64,000 nt of DNA, from contig CAVPQU010000018.1 in the NCBI GenBank assembly GCA_963707665.1, forward strand, positions 124,001 through 188,000. The letters are read 5' to 3'. Of the stretch, positions 53,383 through 62,313 are shown piece by piece. The position numbers were made by a program, and so were the translations under genes. Positions within the stretch are counted from its first letter, which is position 1; the number at the start of each line of letters is the position of its first letter. This DNA is from DATJCV01 sp963707665 (GTDB lineage: Bacteria; Pseudomonadota; Gammaproteobacteria; Burkholderiales; Burkholderiaceae_D). Under the pieces are notes generated by a model. It was not told the DNA's origin and made no database searches. It saw only the letters and a program-made list of their open reading frames with translations.

Positions 53383-55296
53383 ATGGCAGTCATTTCCCTT
53401 ACCAACGGCCAGCTTGCGTTTGGCCATGTGGCCTTGCTTGACCGCGCTGAATTCTCGCTGGAGGCAGGCGAGCGCATTGGCCTGATCGGTCGCAACGGTA
53501 GTGGCAAATCGTCGCTGCTGAAAATCCTGACCGGCCAGGCAAAGCTGGACGACGGCTTGCTCGTCATGCAGCAAGGTTTGAAGATTGCCTACGTCGCGCA
53601 AGAGCCCGTATTCGCCCCCGAGATGTCGGTATTTGATGCAGTCGCTTCCGGCCTCGGCGACATGCCGGCGTTACTGGCCGAATACGAGCATCTGACCGGG
53701 CAGTTTGGCAACGGCAACGACGACGCCATCATGGAGCGCATGCACGTGATTCAGGGCCGGCTGGATGCGGCCAACGCCTGGGGCTTGAACAACCAGGTCG
53801 AGACCACGCTTGATCGTCTCAACCTGCGCCGGGATGGCGTGATGGGCAAGCTGTCGGGCGGCATGCAAAAGCGGGTAGCGCTGGCATGCGCGCTGGTGAG
53901 TGCGCCGGATGTGCTGTTGCTGGACGAGCCAACCAACCATCTCGATTTCGGCTCCATCCTGTGGCTGGAAGGCTTGTTGCGCGACTACAAGGGCAGCGTG
54001 CTGTTCATTACCCACGATCGCAGTTTTCTGGACAATGTCGCGACCCGCATTCTCGAGCTCGATCGCGGCCGGCTGCTGTCGTTTCCCGGCAATTTCAGTG
54101 CCTATCAGACGCGCAAGGCTGAGCAGTTGGAGATCGAGGAAACCGAGAACGCCAAGTTCGACAAATTCCTGGCGCAGGAAGAAGTCTGGATTCGCAAAGG
54201 GGTGCAGGCGCGCCGCACGCGGGACGAAGGGCGGGTGCGGCGGCTGGAAGAGTTGCGCCGCACGCGCAGTGCGCGGCGCGAATTGCAGGGGCAGTTGAAG
54301 CTCGAAGTCGGTGCCGGCGAACGCTCCGGCAAGATCGTCGCGGAGTTGACCGGAATCGGCAAATCCTACGGCGAAAAAACCATCGTCAAGAATTTCAGCG
54401 CAACGATTTTGCGCGGCGACAAGGTCGGCTTGATCGGGGCCAACGGCGCCGGCAAGACTACCCTGCTCAAACTGATCCTCGGCGTCGAGCAGCCGGACTG
54501 CGGGACGGTGCGCCAAGGCACCAAGCTGCAAGTGGCGTATTTCGACCAGATGCGCGCGCAGTTGAATGAGGAAGCCAGCCTGGCGGAAACCATCGCGCCG
54601 GGCAGCGACTGGGTCGAAATCAACGGCCAGCGCAAGCACGTCATGAGCTATCTGGGTGACTTCCTGTTCGCGCCGGAACGCGCGCGCTCGCCGGTCAAGT
54701 CACTCTCCGGCGGCGAGCGCAATCGGCTGCTGCTGGCGCGTCTGTTCGCCAAGCCGGCCAATGTGCTGGTGCTGGACGAGCCGACCAACGATCTCGACAT
54801 TGAAGCGCTGGAATTATTGGAAGAATTGCTGGAGGACTATGCCGGCACGGTGTTTTTGGTCAGCCACGACCGTACCTTCCTCGACAATGTCGTCACGCAA
54901 GTCATTGCCGCCGAAGGCGACGGTATCTGGCAAGAATATGTCGGCGGCTACACCGACTGGGAACGCACCAAGGCTGAAGCGGCGCTGCGCGAGGCGCAAA
55001 AACAGCTGCCAAAATCGCGGGAAAAGGTGGTGCCGGCGGCAGCACCAGCGGCGGTGCCTGCGAAGCCGAAGAAGCGCAGCTACAAGGAGCAGCGCGAACT
55101 GGAACAACTGCCGGACTTGATTGCGCGGCTGGAGGAAGAACAGAAAGCCATCACGGCGCGCCTGGCCGACCCTGATTTATACCGGCAGCAGCCGGAGGAA
55201 GCGCAGCATCTGAATGCCCGCTTTGCCGAAATCGACCAGTTGTTGCTGCAGGCGCTGGAAAAATGGGAACGGATCGAGGCCGGCGACGGTGACTGA
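53383..55296 (+). CDS. uup: ABC-F family ATPase Uup
   Basis: A 637-residue cytoplasmic ABC-F protein with two ATPase domains and no membrane part. Walker A sites are GRNGSGKSSLLKILTG and GANGAGKTTLLKLILG; signatures are LSGGMQKRVALACAL and LSGGERNRLLLARLF, each followed by LDEPTNHLD or LDEPTNDLD. The interdomain linker is present, and a C-terminal coiled coil (from about residue 560, RSYKEQRELEQLPDLIARLEEEQKAI) identifies Uup, linked to branched-DNA and ribosome function. I chose the ATG at 53383 because MAVISLTNGQLAFG starts the family. Confidence 0.95.
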   Translation: MAVISLTNGQLAFGHVALLDRAEFSLEAGERIGLIGRNGSGKSSLLKILTGQAKLDDGLLVMQQGLKIAYVAQEPVFAPEMSVFDAVASGLGDMPALLAEYEHLTGQFGNGNDDAIMERMHVIQGRLDAANAWGLNNQVETTLDRLNLRRDGVMGKLSGGMQKRVALACALVSAPDVLLLDEPTNHLDFGSILWLEGLLRDYKGSVLFITHDRSFLDNVATRILELDRGRLLSFPGNFSAYQTRKAEQLEIEETENAKFDKFLAQEEVWIRKGVQARRTRDEGRVRRLEELRRTRSARRELQGQLKLEVGAGERSGKIVAELTGIGKSYGEKTIVKNFSATILRGDKVGLIGANGAGKTTLLKLILGVEQPDCGTVRQGTKLQVAYFDQMRAQLNEEASLAETIAPGSDWVEINGQRKHVMSYLGDFLFAPERARSPVKSLSGGERNRLLLARLFAKPANVLVLDEPTNDLDIEALELLEELLEDYAGTVFLVSHDRTFLDNVVTQVIAAEGDGIWQEYVGGYTDWERTKAEAALREAQKQLPKSREKVVPAAAPAAVPAKPKKRSYKEQRELEQLPDLIARLEEEQKAITARLADPDLYRQQPEEAQHLNARFAEIDQLLLQALEKWERIEAGDGD

Positions 55297-55304
55297 ATTC
55301 CCGG

Positions 55305-56144
55305 CTAGTTCAGGCGCTGGCTGGCCGCGCGCAACTGCGGCAGGCGGGCACGGATGTCACTCGCATCCGCCGCATTCGGCCGTGCGTGTACATAGGCTTC
55401 CAGATCCTGCAGCGCTGCCTGCGGGCATTCCAGCATCGCATAGGCAGAGCCGCGATCGCGGCGCTCGGTGATTTCGTCCGGCAGCAGGATCATCAGCCGT
55501 TGCTGAACCTCCAGCAATGCTTTCCACTGCTGGTTTTCCAGAAAAATGGCTTTCAGGTTGTGCAGCATCCGTACCAGGATTTCGCGCGTAGTGGCTGCTT
55601 GCAGGAACTGGGTTACCGGCGCCTCTGCCATGTCCGGTTGTTGTTGCACATAGGGCAGCAGCCGTTCTTCCAATTCCGCTTGTGACAGGCTGGCGCCGTT
55701 CAGGGGGTCGAGTACGATCGCGCCGGCCGTCAGCGGTAGCTTCATCAGGAAGTGGCCGGGGAAGGAAATGCCGCGAAACTCAAGGCCGACTTGCTGCGCC
55801 AGTTCCATGTAGATCAGCGCCAGTGAAATCGGAATCCCACGCCGGGTGGCAATCACGCGATCCAGATAACTGTTGTCGGGATCGTAAAAATTGTTCAGGT
55901 TGGGGCCGAAACCCAGTTCGCGATAAAAAAAATGGTTTAGCAAGCGCACTTTTTGCAGGTCGGAGGCGTCGGCCGGCAGGCGCTGTTGCAGGCGCTGCGC
56001 AAAGCCGTCGACTTCCAGCTGGACCGCCATCAGGTCGAGTTGCGCGGACATGCCCTGGGCAATCGACAAGGCCGCCTCGAACAGCGGGATGGAATCGTCC
56101 TGCCGTACTAGCGAGGTGAAATAATCCAGGGAATGAATCATCAT
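55305..56144 (-). CDS. SirB1-like transglutaminase-fold/TPR protein
   Basis: A 279-residue protein with a SirB1 N-terminal transglutaminase-like domain (PF13369-like; LNHFFYRELGFGPNLNNFYDPDNSYLDRVIATRRGIPISLALIYMELA) and a TPR-like C-terminal part (EQQWKALLEVQQRLMILLPDEITERRDRGSAYAMLE). The conserved GISFPGHFLMKL segment is present. Function is unknown; in many proteobacteria it lies near prmC/prfA. Two adjacent ATGs give 279 or 278 residues. It is close to murJ, 57 bases downstream of it in the same direction. Confidence 0.85.
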   Translation of the reverse strand: MMIHSLDYFTSLVRQDDSIPLFEAALSIAQGMSAQLDLMAVQLEVDGFAQRLQQRLPADASDLQKVRLLNHFFYRELGFGPNLNNFYDPDNSYLDRVIATRRGIPISLALIYMELAQQVGLEFRGISFPGHFLMKLPLTAGAIVLDPLNGASLSQAELEERLLPYVQQQPDMAEAPVTQFLQAATTREILVRMLHNLKAIFLENQQWKALLEVQQRLMILLPDEITERRDRGSAYAMLECPQAALQDLEAYVHARPNAADASDIRARLPQLRAASQRLN

Positions 56145-56201
56145 GGCGTTCGTGTATCGCTTTATAAAAGACCCGTTGCGATGCAACAGGTTCCGCCATT
56201 G

Positions 56202-57752
56202 TTACTGTGCCATGCGACGAAAATCCCGAAAACGGAAGCCCATCGCCAGCAGGGCGCCAAAATAGGTTGCGCCGCACAGTGCCAGCACCAGCAAGAGCGC
56301 GCCCACGCGCAATAGCGGCTGTTGCTGCAAGCGTAACCAGTCAAAGTAACTGGCGCTCCACAAGGCGACGCCGGCCAGCAGGAACAGCGCGCCAGACAGG
56401 CGTGCCATGAACGGGCGCCAACCTGGCAGCGGCACGTAAATTGCGCGTCGGCGCAGGCTCCAGAACAGGAAGCCGGCATTCAGGCAGGCGCCCAGACCGA
56501 TCGACAGCGCCAGCCCGGCATGCGCGATCCACGGCACGAAAATCAGGTTCATCGCCTGTGTCGCAATCAGGACGCCAATCGCGATCTTGACCGGCGTCTT
56601 GATGTCCTGTTTTGCATAAAACCCGGGTGCCAGGATTTTCACCAGAATCAAGCCGATCAGGCCGACACCATAGGCAATCAGGGCACGGCCGGTCATGGCC
56701 ACCGCCAGCGGATCGAATTTGCCGTAATGGAATAGTGTCGCCGTCAAGGGCTGCGACAAGGTGGCCAGGCCAACCGCTGCCGGCAGCGCCAGCAGGAAAG
56801 TCAGGCGCAGACCCCAATCCAGAAGCGATGAATATTCGGCATGGTCGCCATCCATATTAGCCTTGGACAAACTCGGCAGCAGGATCGTCCCCAGCGCCAC
56901 GCCCAGGAGTGCGGTTGGAAACTCCATCAGGCGGTCGGCGTAGGAAAGCCACGAGACGCTGCCGTGCTGCAGGCGCGAGGCGATATTGGTATTGATCATC
57001 AGGCTGATTTGCGCGGCCGATACGGCAAACACCGCCGGCCCCATTTTCTTCAGTACCTTTTGCACGCCGGCGTCACGCAAGCCGGTCAGCGGGTTCAATG
57101 CGATGCGCGGCAACATGCCAATCTTCATCAATGCCGGAATCTGAATGGCTACCTGCAACAGACCGCCGATGAATACCGCGATCGCCATCGCGTAAATCGG
57201 CTGCGCCAGATGCGGCGCCAGAAACAGTACGCCGACGATGAAGGCCAGGTTCAGCAGCACCGGCGTCACCGCCGGAATCCGGAATTCGCGCCAGGTGTTG
57301 AGGATGCCGCCGGCCAGTGCCACGAACGACATGAAGCCGATGTACGGAAACATCACCCGCGTCATCACCACCGAGGCGCTGAAGGCATCCGGGTTGTCGG
57401 TAAAGCCGGTGGCGATCAGGTACACAACGACCGGTGCCGCGGCGATGCCAAGCAGGGTGATGATCAACATGGCCCAGATCATCGTGGTGGCGACGTGGTC
57501 GGCCAGTTCCTTGGTGGCGGCGGCGCCTTTCTGGCTCTTGTATTCGGCCAGGATCGGCACGAAGGCCTGCGCAAAGGCGCCTTCGGCAAACAGTCGGCGC
57601 AACAGGTTGGGAATGCGGAAGGCGACGTTGAAGGCGTCGGTATACGCGGAAGCGCCGAAGGCCCGGGCAAACAAGATCTCGCGAATCAAGCCGGTAACGC
57701 GCGACAGCATCGTCAGGCCGGAGATAGTTGCCAGGGTTTTATGCAAGTTCAT
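56202..57752 (-). CDS. murJ: Lipid II flippase MurJ
   Basis: A 516-residue membrane protein of 14 helices that flips the peptidoglycan precursor lipid II. The family start NLHKTLATISGLTMLSRVTGLIREILFARAFGASAYTDAFNVAFRIPNLLRRLFAEGAFAQAFVPI is intact, with the essential Arg residues of the first helices and the PFAERMLVG-like central segment (MKIGMLPRIALNPLTGL). Good ribosome site and standard length. It is divergent from rpsT, the common murJ-rpsT neighbourhood. Confidence 0.95.
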   Translation of the reverse strand: MNLHKTLATISGLTMLSRVTGLIREILFARAFGASAYTDAFNVAFRIPNLLRRLFAEGAFAQAFVPILAEYKSQKGAAATKELADHVATTMIWAMLIITLLGIAAAPVVVYLIATGFTDNPDAFSASVVMTRVMFPYIGFMSFVALAGGILNTWREFRIPAVTPVLLNLAFIVGVLFLAPHLAQPIYAMAIAVFIGGLLQVAIQIPALMKIGMLPRIALNPLTGLRDAGVQKVLKKMGPAVFAVSAAQISLMINTNIASRLQHGSVSWLSYADRLMEFPTALLGVALGTILLPSLSKANMDGDHAEYSSLLDWGLRLTFLLALPAAVGLATLSQPLTATLFHYGKFDPLAVAMTGRALIAYGVGLIGLILVKILAPGFYAKQDIKTPVKIAIGVLIATQAMNLIFVPWIAHAGLALSIGLGACLNAGFLFWSLRRRAIYVPLPGWRPFMARLSGALFLLAGVALWSASYFDWLRLQQQPLLRVGALLLVLALCGATYFGALLAMGFRFRDFRRMAQ

Positions 57753-58023
57753 GGAGCGGCATTATATCTGCTGCGCTCCGGCTGGCAGTCGCAGACCCGT
57801 GCTCTACGTCCGATACGGATGGTAGCGTGCCGGTATGGCCGTTCGTTTTGCTTATTTCTGTAAAAAACGGAGTATCTTGCAAAACACTATGATTTGTAGC
57901 GCAAATATTGACGCTTTAAAAATGCTGCGGTGAGTATGTGCCGGATGGGTTGAGGCCGGGCGGTTCCGGAGTGGTGCTGCAAGGGAATGTGAAGAAGTTG
58001 TTCGCTGGCCGGTCGATGTGAAT

Positions 58024-58052
58024 TTGCCCGTTTCCTGAAAAGCCGTTATAAT
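58024..58052 (+). promoter_or_regulatory. Promoter of rpsT
   Basis: TTGCCC (58024-58029), a 17-base spacer and a perfect TATAAT (58047-58052) lie 77 bases before the rpsT ATG. The 57753-58023 stretch before it, toward murJ, also carries a GGAGTATC at 57869 and a GAGTATG at 57932 but no gene. Confidence 0.8.
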
Positions 58053-58128
58053 CCCGTGCTTTACCGAATTCTGTCTTCGCTTATCTGTTTTTGCGAAGAG
58101 ACATTGACATCGTATCCTAGGAAATTTC

Positions 58129-58392
58129 ATGGCAAATACCGCGCAAGCGCGCAAGCGCGCTCGTCAAGCAGTCAAGCAAAATCTGCATAACTCCAGCCAG
58201 CGCTCGACCTTGCGCACCGCCGTCAAGGCCGCGCGTAAAGCCATTGGGGCCGGCGACAAGGCGGTCGCAGCCCAAGTTTTCCAGGCATCGGTTTCCACCA
58301 TCGATCGCATTGCCGACAAAAAAATCATTCATAAAAACAAGGCTGCGCGTCATAAGAGCCGTCTGGCTGCTGCCCTGAAAGCACTGGCTTAA
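58129..58392 (+). CDS. rpsT: 30S ribosomal protein S20
   Basis: An 87-residue small-subunit protein: MANTAQARKRARQAVKQNLH start, basic helices, and the IHKNKAARHKSRLAAALKAL ending, all typical. It is followed by a strong terminator. Confidence 0.98.
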   Translation: MANTAQARKRARQAVKQNLHNSSQRSTLRTAVKAARKAIGAGDKAVAAQVFQASVSTIDRIADKKIIHKNKAARHKSRLAAALKALA

Positions 58393-58444
58393 GCTCCATC
58401 ATTGACTGCCGTCTACGCCAAGCGTAGCCGGCAAGAAATCATAC

Positions 58445-58480
58445 AGCCCGGATGACGTCAGTCATTCGGGCTTTATTTTT
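58445..58480 (+). terminator. Terminator of rpsT
   Basis: AGCCCGGATGAC (58445-58456) pairs with GTCATTCGGGCT (58461-58472), one G-T pair, with a 4-base loop, followed by TTATTTTT. It begins 53 bases after the rpsT stop codon. Confidence 0.9.
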
Positions 58481-58560
58481 GTTTGGGATTGTTTGCGCCG
58501 GTAGCGGCGTGCAGCTTCAAGCCAGTCGTAGTCGTGGCTGGCGGCCGTTCTGACAAACGC

Positions 58561-59010
58561 TCATCTTTGTCCCGGTAAGCCTGCGATCACGGCGCCTGGC
58601 TTGATGCCCTTTTGCTTGAACCAGCCCTGGTTCATCTCCAGCGCGTACATTACCGGGCCGGCGGCGCAATGCGATGCCAGGGATTGCGCCTGCATTTCCT
58701 CGATGTTGACGATCTTCCCATGCTGATCGATGAACGCCACCGCCAGCGGAATCAGCGTGTTCTTCATCCACATGCAGGTACGCACAGGTGCTTCAAACAC
58801 AAACACCATACCCTCGTTCGGGCCCATGTTGCGTCGAAACATCAATCCTTGCTGGCGCTGGGTGTCATTGGCGGCCACCTCCGCGGTAATCAGGTGAATT
58901 CCCGCATTCAGTGGAATGGTCGGTAGTTTCTGCAGCTCTTGGGCCAGGGCGCTGTTGCCGAGCGAGGCGGCGGCCAGGAATAGTGTCGAGAGGAAAGCGA
59001 AGCGCATCAT
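58561..59010 (-). CDS. DUF192 family exported protein
   Basis: A 149-residue protein with a signal peptide (cleavage near AQA at 24) and a DUF192 domain: IHLITAEVAANDTQRQQGLMFRRNMGPNEGMVFVFEAPVRTCMWMKNTLIPLAVAFIDQHGKIVNIEEM, ending PVMYALEMNQGWFKQKGIKPGAVI. The family is of unknown function. Signal and domain are complete. Confidence 0.9.
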   Translation of the reverse strand: MMRFAFLSTLFLAAASLGNSALAQELQKLPTIPLNAGIHLITAEVAANDTQRQQGLMFRRNMGPNEGMVFVFEAPVRTCMWMKNTLIPLAVAFIDQHGKIVNIEEMQAQSLASHCAAGPVMYALEMNQGWFKQKGIKPGAVIAGLPGQR

Positions 59011-59066
59011 GGACTGGTGATGAATACGGAAGAGGCGGAAAACGGCATTGTCGCATTCCAGAAAAG

Positions 59067-59092
59067 AAAAAGGCAGGACATGCCTGCCTTTT
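59067..59092 (-). terminator. Terminator of the Lys/Ala-rich protein gene
   Basis: AGGCAGG (59071-59077) and CCTGCCT (59083-59089) form a stem with a 5-base loop, flanked by A and T runs, so it is usable in either direction. It begins 20 bases after the stop codon of the minus-strand gene at 59113. Confidence 0.8.
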
Positions 59093-59112
59093 CCGCTATC
59101 ACCAAGACTGGA

Positions 59113-59349
59113 TTACTTGGCAGGTTCTTGTGCTGGAGCAGCGTCAGCGGGAGCAGCCTTGGCTTTTTTGGCTTTGTGGGTTTTTTTCGCTTTTTTGACT
59201 TTTTTGGCTTTCGGAGCGGCTTCAGCGGCTGCAGGAGCAGGAGCCGTGGCGGCAGGAGCGGCGGGAGCAGCAGGTGCAGCCGGAGCGTCGGCGGCGAAGG
59301 CGGAAGCGGCGAACAAACCAGCGATCAGGGCGGCGAGCAGGGATTTCAT
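59113..59349 (-). CDS. Small exported Ala/Pro- and Lys-rich protein
   Basis: A 78-residue product with a clear signal peptide (MKSLLAALIAGLFAASAFA, cleavage before ADA). The mature part has two halves: an Ala-Pro repeat (APAAPAAPAATAPAPAAAEA) and a Lys-rich block (KAKKVKKAKKTHKAKKAKAA) like the tail of histone H1. Low complexity makes homology searches poor. Similar short exported proteins are frequent in Burkholderiales, with no known function. It has its own terminator. Ribosome site ggac precedes the ATG. Confidence 0.75.
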   Translation of the reverse strand: MKSLLAALIAGLFAASAFAADAPAAPAAPAAPAATAPAPAAAEAAPKAKKVKKAKKTHKAKKAKAAPADAAPAQEPAK

Positions 59350-60014
59350 TTTAGTCCTTCGGATAGGTTGATAACGGTGATTCGCATGAATCAACAGCAA
59401 TAACGGAGGGCTTGGTAGCGCGGTTGACAGCTTTGGATAATATTCACGAGCAACGCTGAGCGTTGGCAGCGACTGACTCCCTGACGTGAAACGGCGCACG
59501 GGCGTCGCCAGCCGCTGCTGGTATCAAGCCGGAATGGTGCGCAGACCTGTCTTTATTCTGGATTTATGAAGAGTATGTTGAAAAAAACGAGCATACACTT
59601 CCGTATTTCATATCATTGCAACGGAGTATATGATAAGCAGGCGGCCGCTACTGCCGAAAGAAGCGTGCTACCCCAATTCACGGTAGACCGTTCGCGCGCT
59701 GGGCGGAAACGCGAGCTGCCGTTATGCGACGTCATCGCCGAAGTGGCCAGCCGCTTTGCAAATAGGCTACGTTGGTGTGGCAGCGTTGCGTACGCTGATT
59801 CGTACTCACTCCACGATTTCTCAGAAAGGCCGCCACGTGTATTCCCGCAATTGTGGCAGGTCAAGCTATGTGCGCCGAGCTCGGTTGGTACGTTGACAAC
59901 TCACTTGCAAGTGATACGCTTTTAGGACACCCGCACTGCTCCAGCTTACCGACGCGATGAGGATGCTTTGGCCGGCTTGGCCGGCAACCATGGTTTCTGC
60001 AACGGAGGTTCGCC
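59350..60014. other. Long intergenic stretch before the second ABC transporter
   Basis: No gene is convincingly supported in these 665 bases. An open frame of 119 codons at 59566-59925 has no ribosome site or family features. The stretch carries GAGTATGTTG at 59571 and CGGAGTATATG at 59632, members of the window-wide motif. The bases 59986-60014 hold a good ribosome site (cggagg) for the binding-protein gene. Confidence 0.5.
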
Positions 60015-61274
60015 ATGTTCAGGAGAAGTCTGATTGTCGGTACCGCGCTTGCCGGCATGTTGGGTTGTAGCTCGGTGTATGCAGCGTGCAGCACCACCAT
60101 CGGCAGCGTGATGTCCTTGACCGGGTCCCTGGGCGTGCTTGGGCAGCAAATTGCCAAAGGCGCGCAATTGGCGGTGGCTGACCTCAATGCTGCCGGCGGC
60201 GCCAACGGTTGCACCGTCGCCTTGTCGCTGCTGGACGATCAGACCAGCGCGTCGGTGGGCGTGGATGCAGCCAAGAAACTGGTCGATGTGCAGCACGTCC
60301 CGGCGATCGTCGGTGCGCTGTCCAGCGGCGTCAGCGCGGCGATCCTGACTTCTGTAGCGACACCAAGCAAGGTGGTGCTGATTTCGCCTGCCTCGACGTC
60401 GCCGACTTTTACCCAGCTGGGCAAGGATGGCAAGACGGACGGCTACTGGTTCCGCACCACGCCGTCGGATGCGCTGCAGGGCGTGGCAATGGCCAAGGTC
60501 GCACTGGATGCCGGCCTCAAGAAAGTGGCGGTGCTGTATCTCAACAACGCCTATGGCCAGGGCCTGGCCACGGAGTTCGCCAATGCCTTCGCCAAACTGG
60601 GCGGCAGCGTCACGCAAAACGTGGTCTATAACCCCAGCCAGCCGTCGTATCGCTCGGAAGTCAACAAGGCCTTGAGTCCGACGCCGGATGCGCTGTTCCT
60701 GATTGGGTACCCGGGCGACGGCACCACCATCGCGCGCGAGTGGATTTCTTCCGGCGGGCCGCAGAAATTCCTGTTGCCAGATGGGCTGCAATCGCAGGAT
60801 TTCGTCAATGACGTCGGCGTGCAGTACATGAAAAATGTATATGGCACGGCAGCCGGCTCGGTGACCACACCATCGCTCGATACCTTCAAGCAGGAATTCC
60901 AGGCCAAATTCGGCGAATTGCCGACCCAAGCCTATATCCCTAACGCCTACGATGGCACGGTGCTGATTGGTTTGGCCATGTCGTATGCGAAGAGCACCGC
61001 CGCTCCCGCGGTGCGTGACGGTATTCGCAAGGTGACTGATCCCAAGGGCGAGAAAATCTATGCCGGCGCCACTCAGCTGAAGAAGGCGATGCAACTGCTG
61101 GCACAGAAAAAAGCGATCCAGTATGTCGGTGCGTCCGGGCCGCTGCAGTTCGACCAGTACGGCGATATCGACGCGCCGATGGTGGTCTGGTCGGTGGATA
61201 GCGGCGGCAAAGTGGCGAACAAGGGCATGGTCACGGTGGAGCAGATCGCGGGCCTGCGGCAGAAGATCAAGTGA
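60015..61274 (+). CDS. ABC transporter periplasmic substrate-binding protein (branched-chain type)
   Basis: A 419-residue Peripla_BP_6 protein (LivK/UrtA-like). A signal peptide ends near VYA at 23. The fold motifs are IGSVMSLTGSLGVLGQQIAKGAQLAVADLNAAGG, DDQTSASVGVDAAKKLVDVQHVPAIVGALSSGVSAAIL, and ISPASTSPTFTQ. LYLNNAYGQGLATEFANAF and SRSEVNKAL-like YRSEVNKALSPTPDALFLIGYPGDG are typical. Substrate is unknown; this subfamily binds branched-chain or aromatic amino acids, urea or short acids. It leads the gene set at 61555-64000 but with a 280-base gap. Confidence 0.92.
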   Translation: MFRRSLIVGTALAGMLGCSSVYAACSTTIGSVMSLTGSLGVLGQQIAKGAQLAVADLNAAGGANGCTVALSLLDDQTSASVGVDAAKKLVDVQHVPAIVGALSSGVSAAILTSVATPSKVVLISPASTSPTFTQLGKDGKTDGYWFRTTPSDALQGVAMAKVALDAGLKKVAVLYLNNAYGQGLATEFANAFAKLGGSVTQNVVYNPSQPSYRSEVNKALSPTPDALFLIGYPGDGTTIAREWISSGGPQKFLLPDGLQSQDFVNDVGVQYMKNVYGTAAGSVTTPSLDTFKQEFQAKFGELPTQAYIPNAYDGTVLIGLAMSYAKSTAAPAVRDGIRKVTDPKGEKIYAGATQLKKAMQLLAQKKAIQYVGASGPLQFDQYGDIDAPMVVWSVDSGGKVANKGMVTVEQIAGLRQKIK

Positions 61275-61554
61275 TGGCGGTCTCACGCACATAGGCTCTG
61301 GTACGACGATCGCGTCCAACCGCTCGGTCAGGGCGTCTCCGCGAAGGCAGTGCTCCAGTGTCGTCTGCCAGCCAAGCCACTAGATTGCGCCTTCGCCGGC
61401 ATGACGAGGCTGCTCGGCCCTAAGCTGAACGGCATTACTCTATTGCGCGGCTTGCGGTTTTTCAGGATGCGGTCCATCGGGGAGGAAGCGAGATGCGCCT
61501 TTCCTGACGGGGGTTTGACATTGGCGGGCGGCATCTCGGGAAGGGCACCGCGCG

Positions 61555-62313
61555 ATGCTTGAAGTCAGCCAGCTGGTCAAGGAGTTTGGAGGGTTGCGCG
61601 CGGTCGATGACGTTTCCTTCACCTTGCGAGCGAATACCATTACCGGCCTGATCGGACCCAATGGCGCTGGCAAGACCACGCTATTCAACACCATTGCCGG
61701 GCTGCATCGGCCGACCTCCGGCGACATTTCCTTCCTCGACCAGCGCATCGGCGGTCTGCCGCCGCATCGTATTTTCCGCGCAGGCCTGGTGCGCACGTTT
61801 CAGATTCCGCGTCCCTTTGCGGCGATGACGGTGCTGGAAAACACGATGCTGGTGCCGACCCGGCAATCCGGCGAGCGTTTCTGGAACAACTGGTTCGGCC
61901 GCGCCACGGTCCGTGCGGAAGAGCGCGCCTGCCGCGAACGGGCGCAAGAAATCCTGAACTTTGTCGGCCTCGAGCGGCTGACCGGGGAATATGCTCGGAA
62001 TTTGTCGGGCGGCCAGCAGAAATTGCTGGAACTGGCGCGCGTACTGATGGCCGAGCCCAAGCTGATCCTGCTGGACGAACCGGGTGCCGGCGTCAACCCG
62101 ACCCTGCTGGTCACCATCATGGACAAGCTGCAGGAACTCAACGCCCGCGGCATCACCTTCCTGATCATCGAACACAACATGGATCTGATCATGACCCTGT
62201 GCGACCCGGTGCTGGTGATGGCCCAAGGCAAGCTGATCCTGGAAGGGCCGCCGGCAGCAGTGCGCAGTGACCCGCGGGTGCTGGAAGCGTATCTGGGCGG
62301 AGTGCCGGCATGA
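61555..62313 (+). CDS. Branched-chain-type ABC transporter ATPase (LivG-like)
   Basis: A 252-residue ATPase. Walker A GPNGAGKTTLFNTIAG, the LivG loop GLVRTFQIPRPFAAMTVLENTMLV, signature NLSGGQQKLLELARVLMAEPKLILLDEPGAGVNP with Walker B, and H-loop IEHNMDLIM. The FWNNWFGRATVRAEERACRERA insertion is normal for this group. It overlaps the next ATPase by 4 bases. The 61275-61554 gap contains cgccttcgccggcatgacgag, a remnant-like dispersed sequence, and no gene. Confidence 0.93.
   Translation: MLEVSQLVKEFGGLRAVDDVSFTLRANTITGLIGPNGAGKTTLFNTIAGLHRPTSGDISFLDQRIGGLPPHRIFRAGLVRTFQIPRPFAAMTVLENTMLVPTRQSGERFWNNWFGRATVRAEERACRERAQEILNFVGLERLTGEYARNLSGGQQKLLELARVLMAEPKLILLDEPGAGVNPTLLVTIMDKLQELNARGITFLIIEHNMDLIMTLCDPVLVMAQGKLILEGPPAAVRSDPRVLEAYLGGVPA

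Noticed and set aside
59566..59925. 119-codon open frame in the gap before the substrate-binding protein gene
   Set aside because: No ribosome site, no recognisable motif, and its start overlaps the GAGTATGTTG motif. Kept as gap description only.
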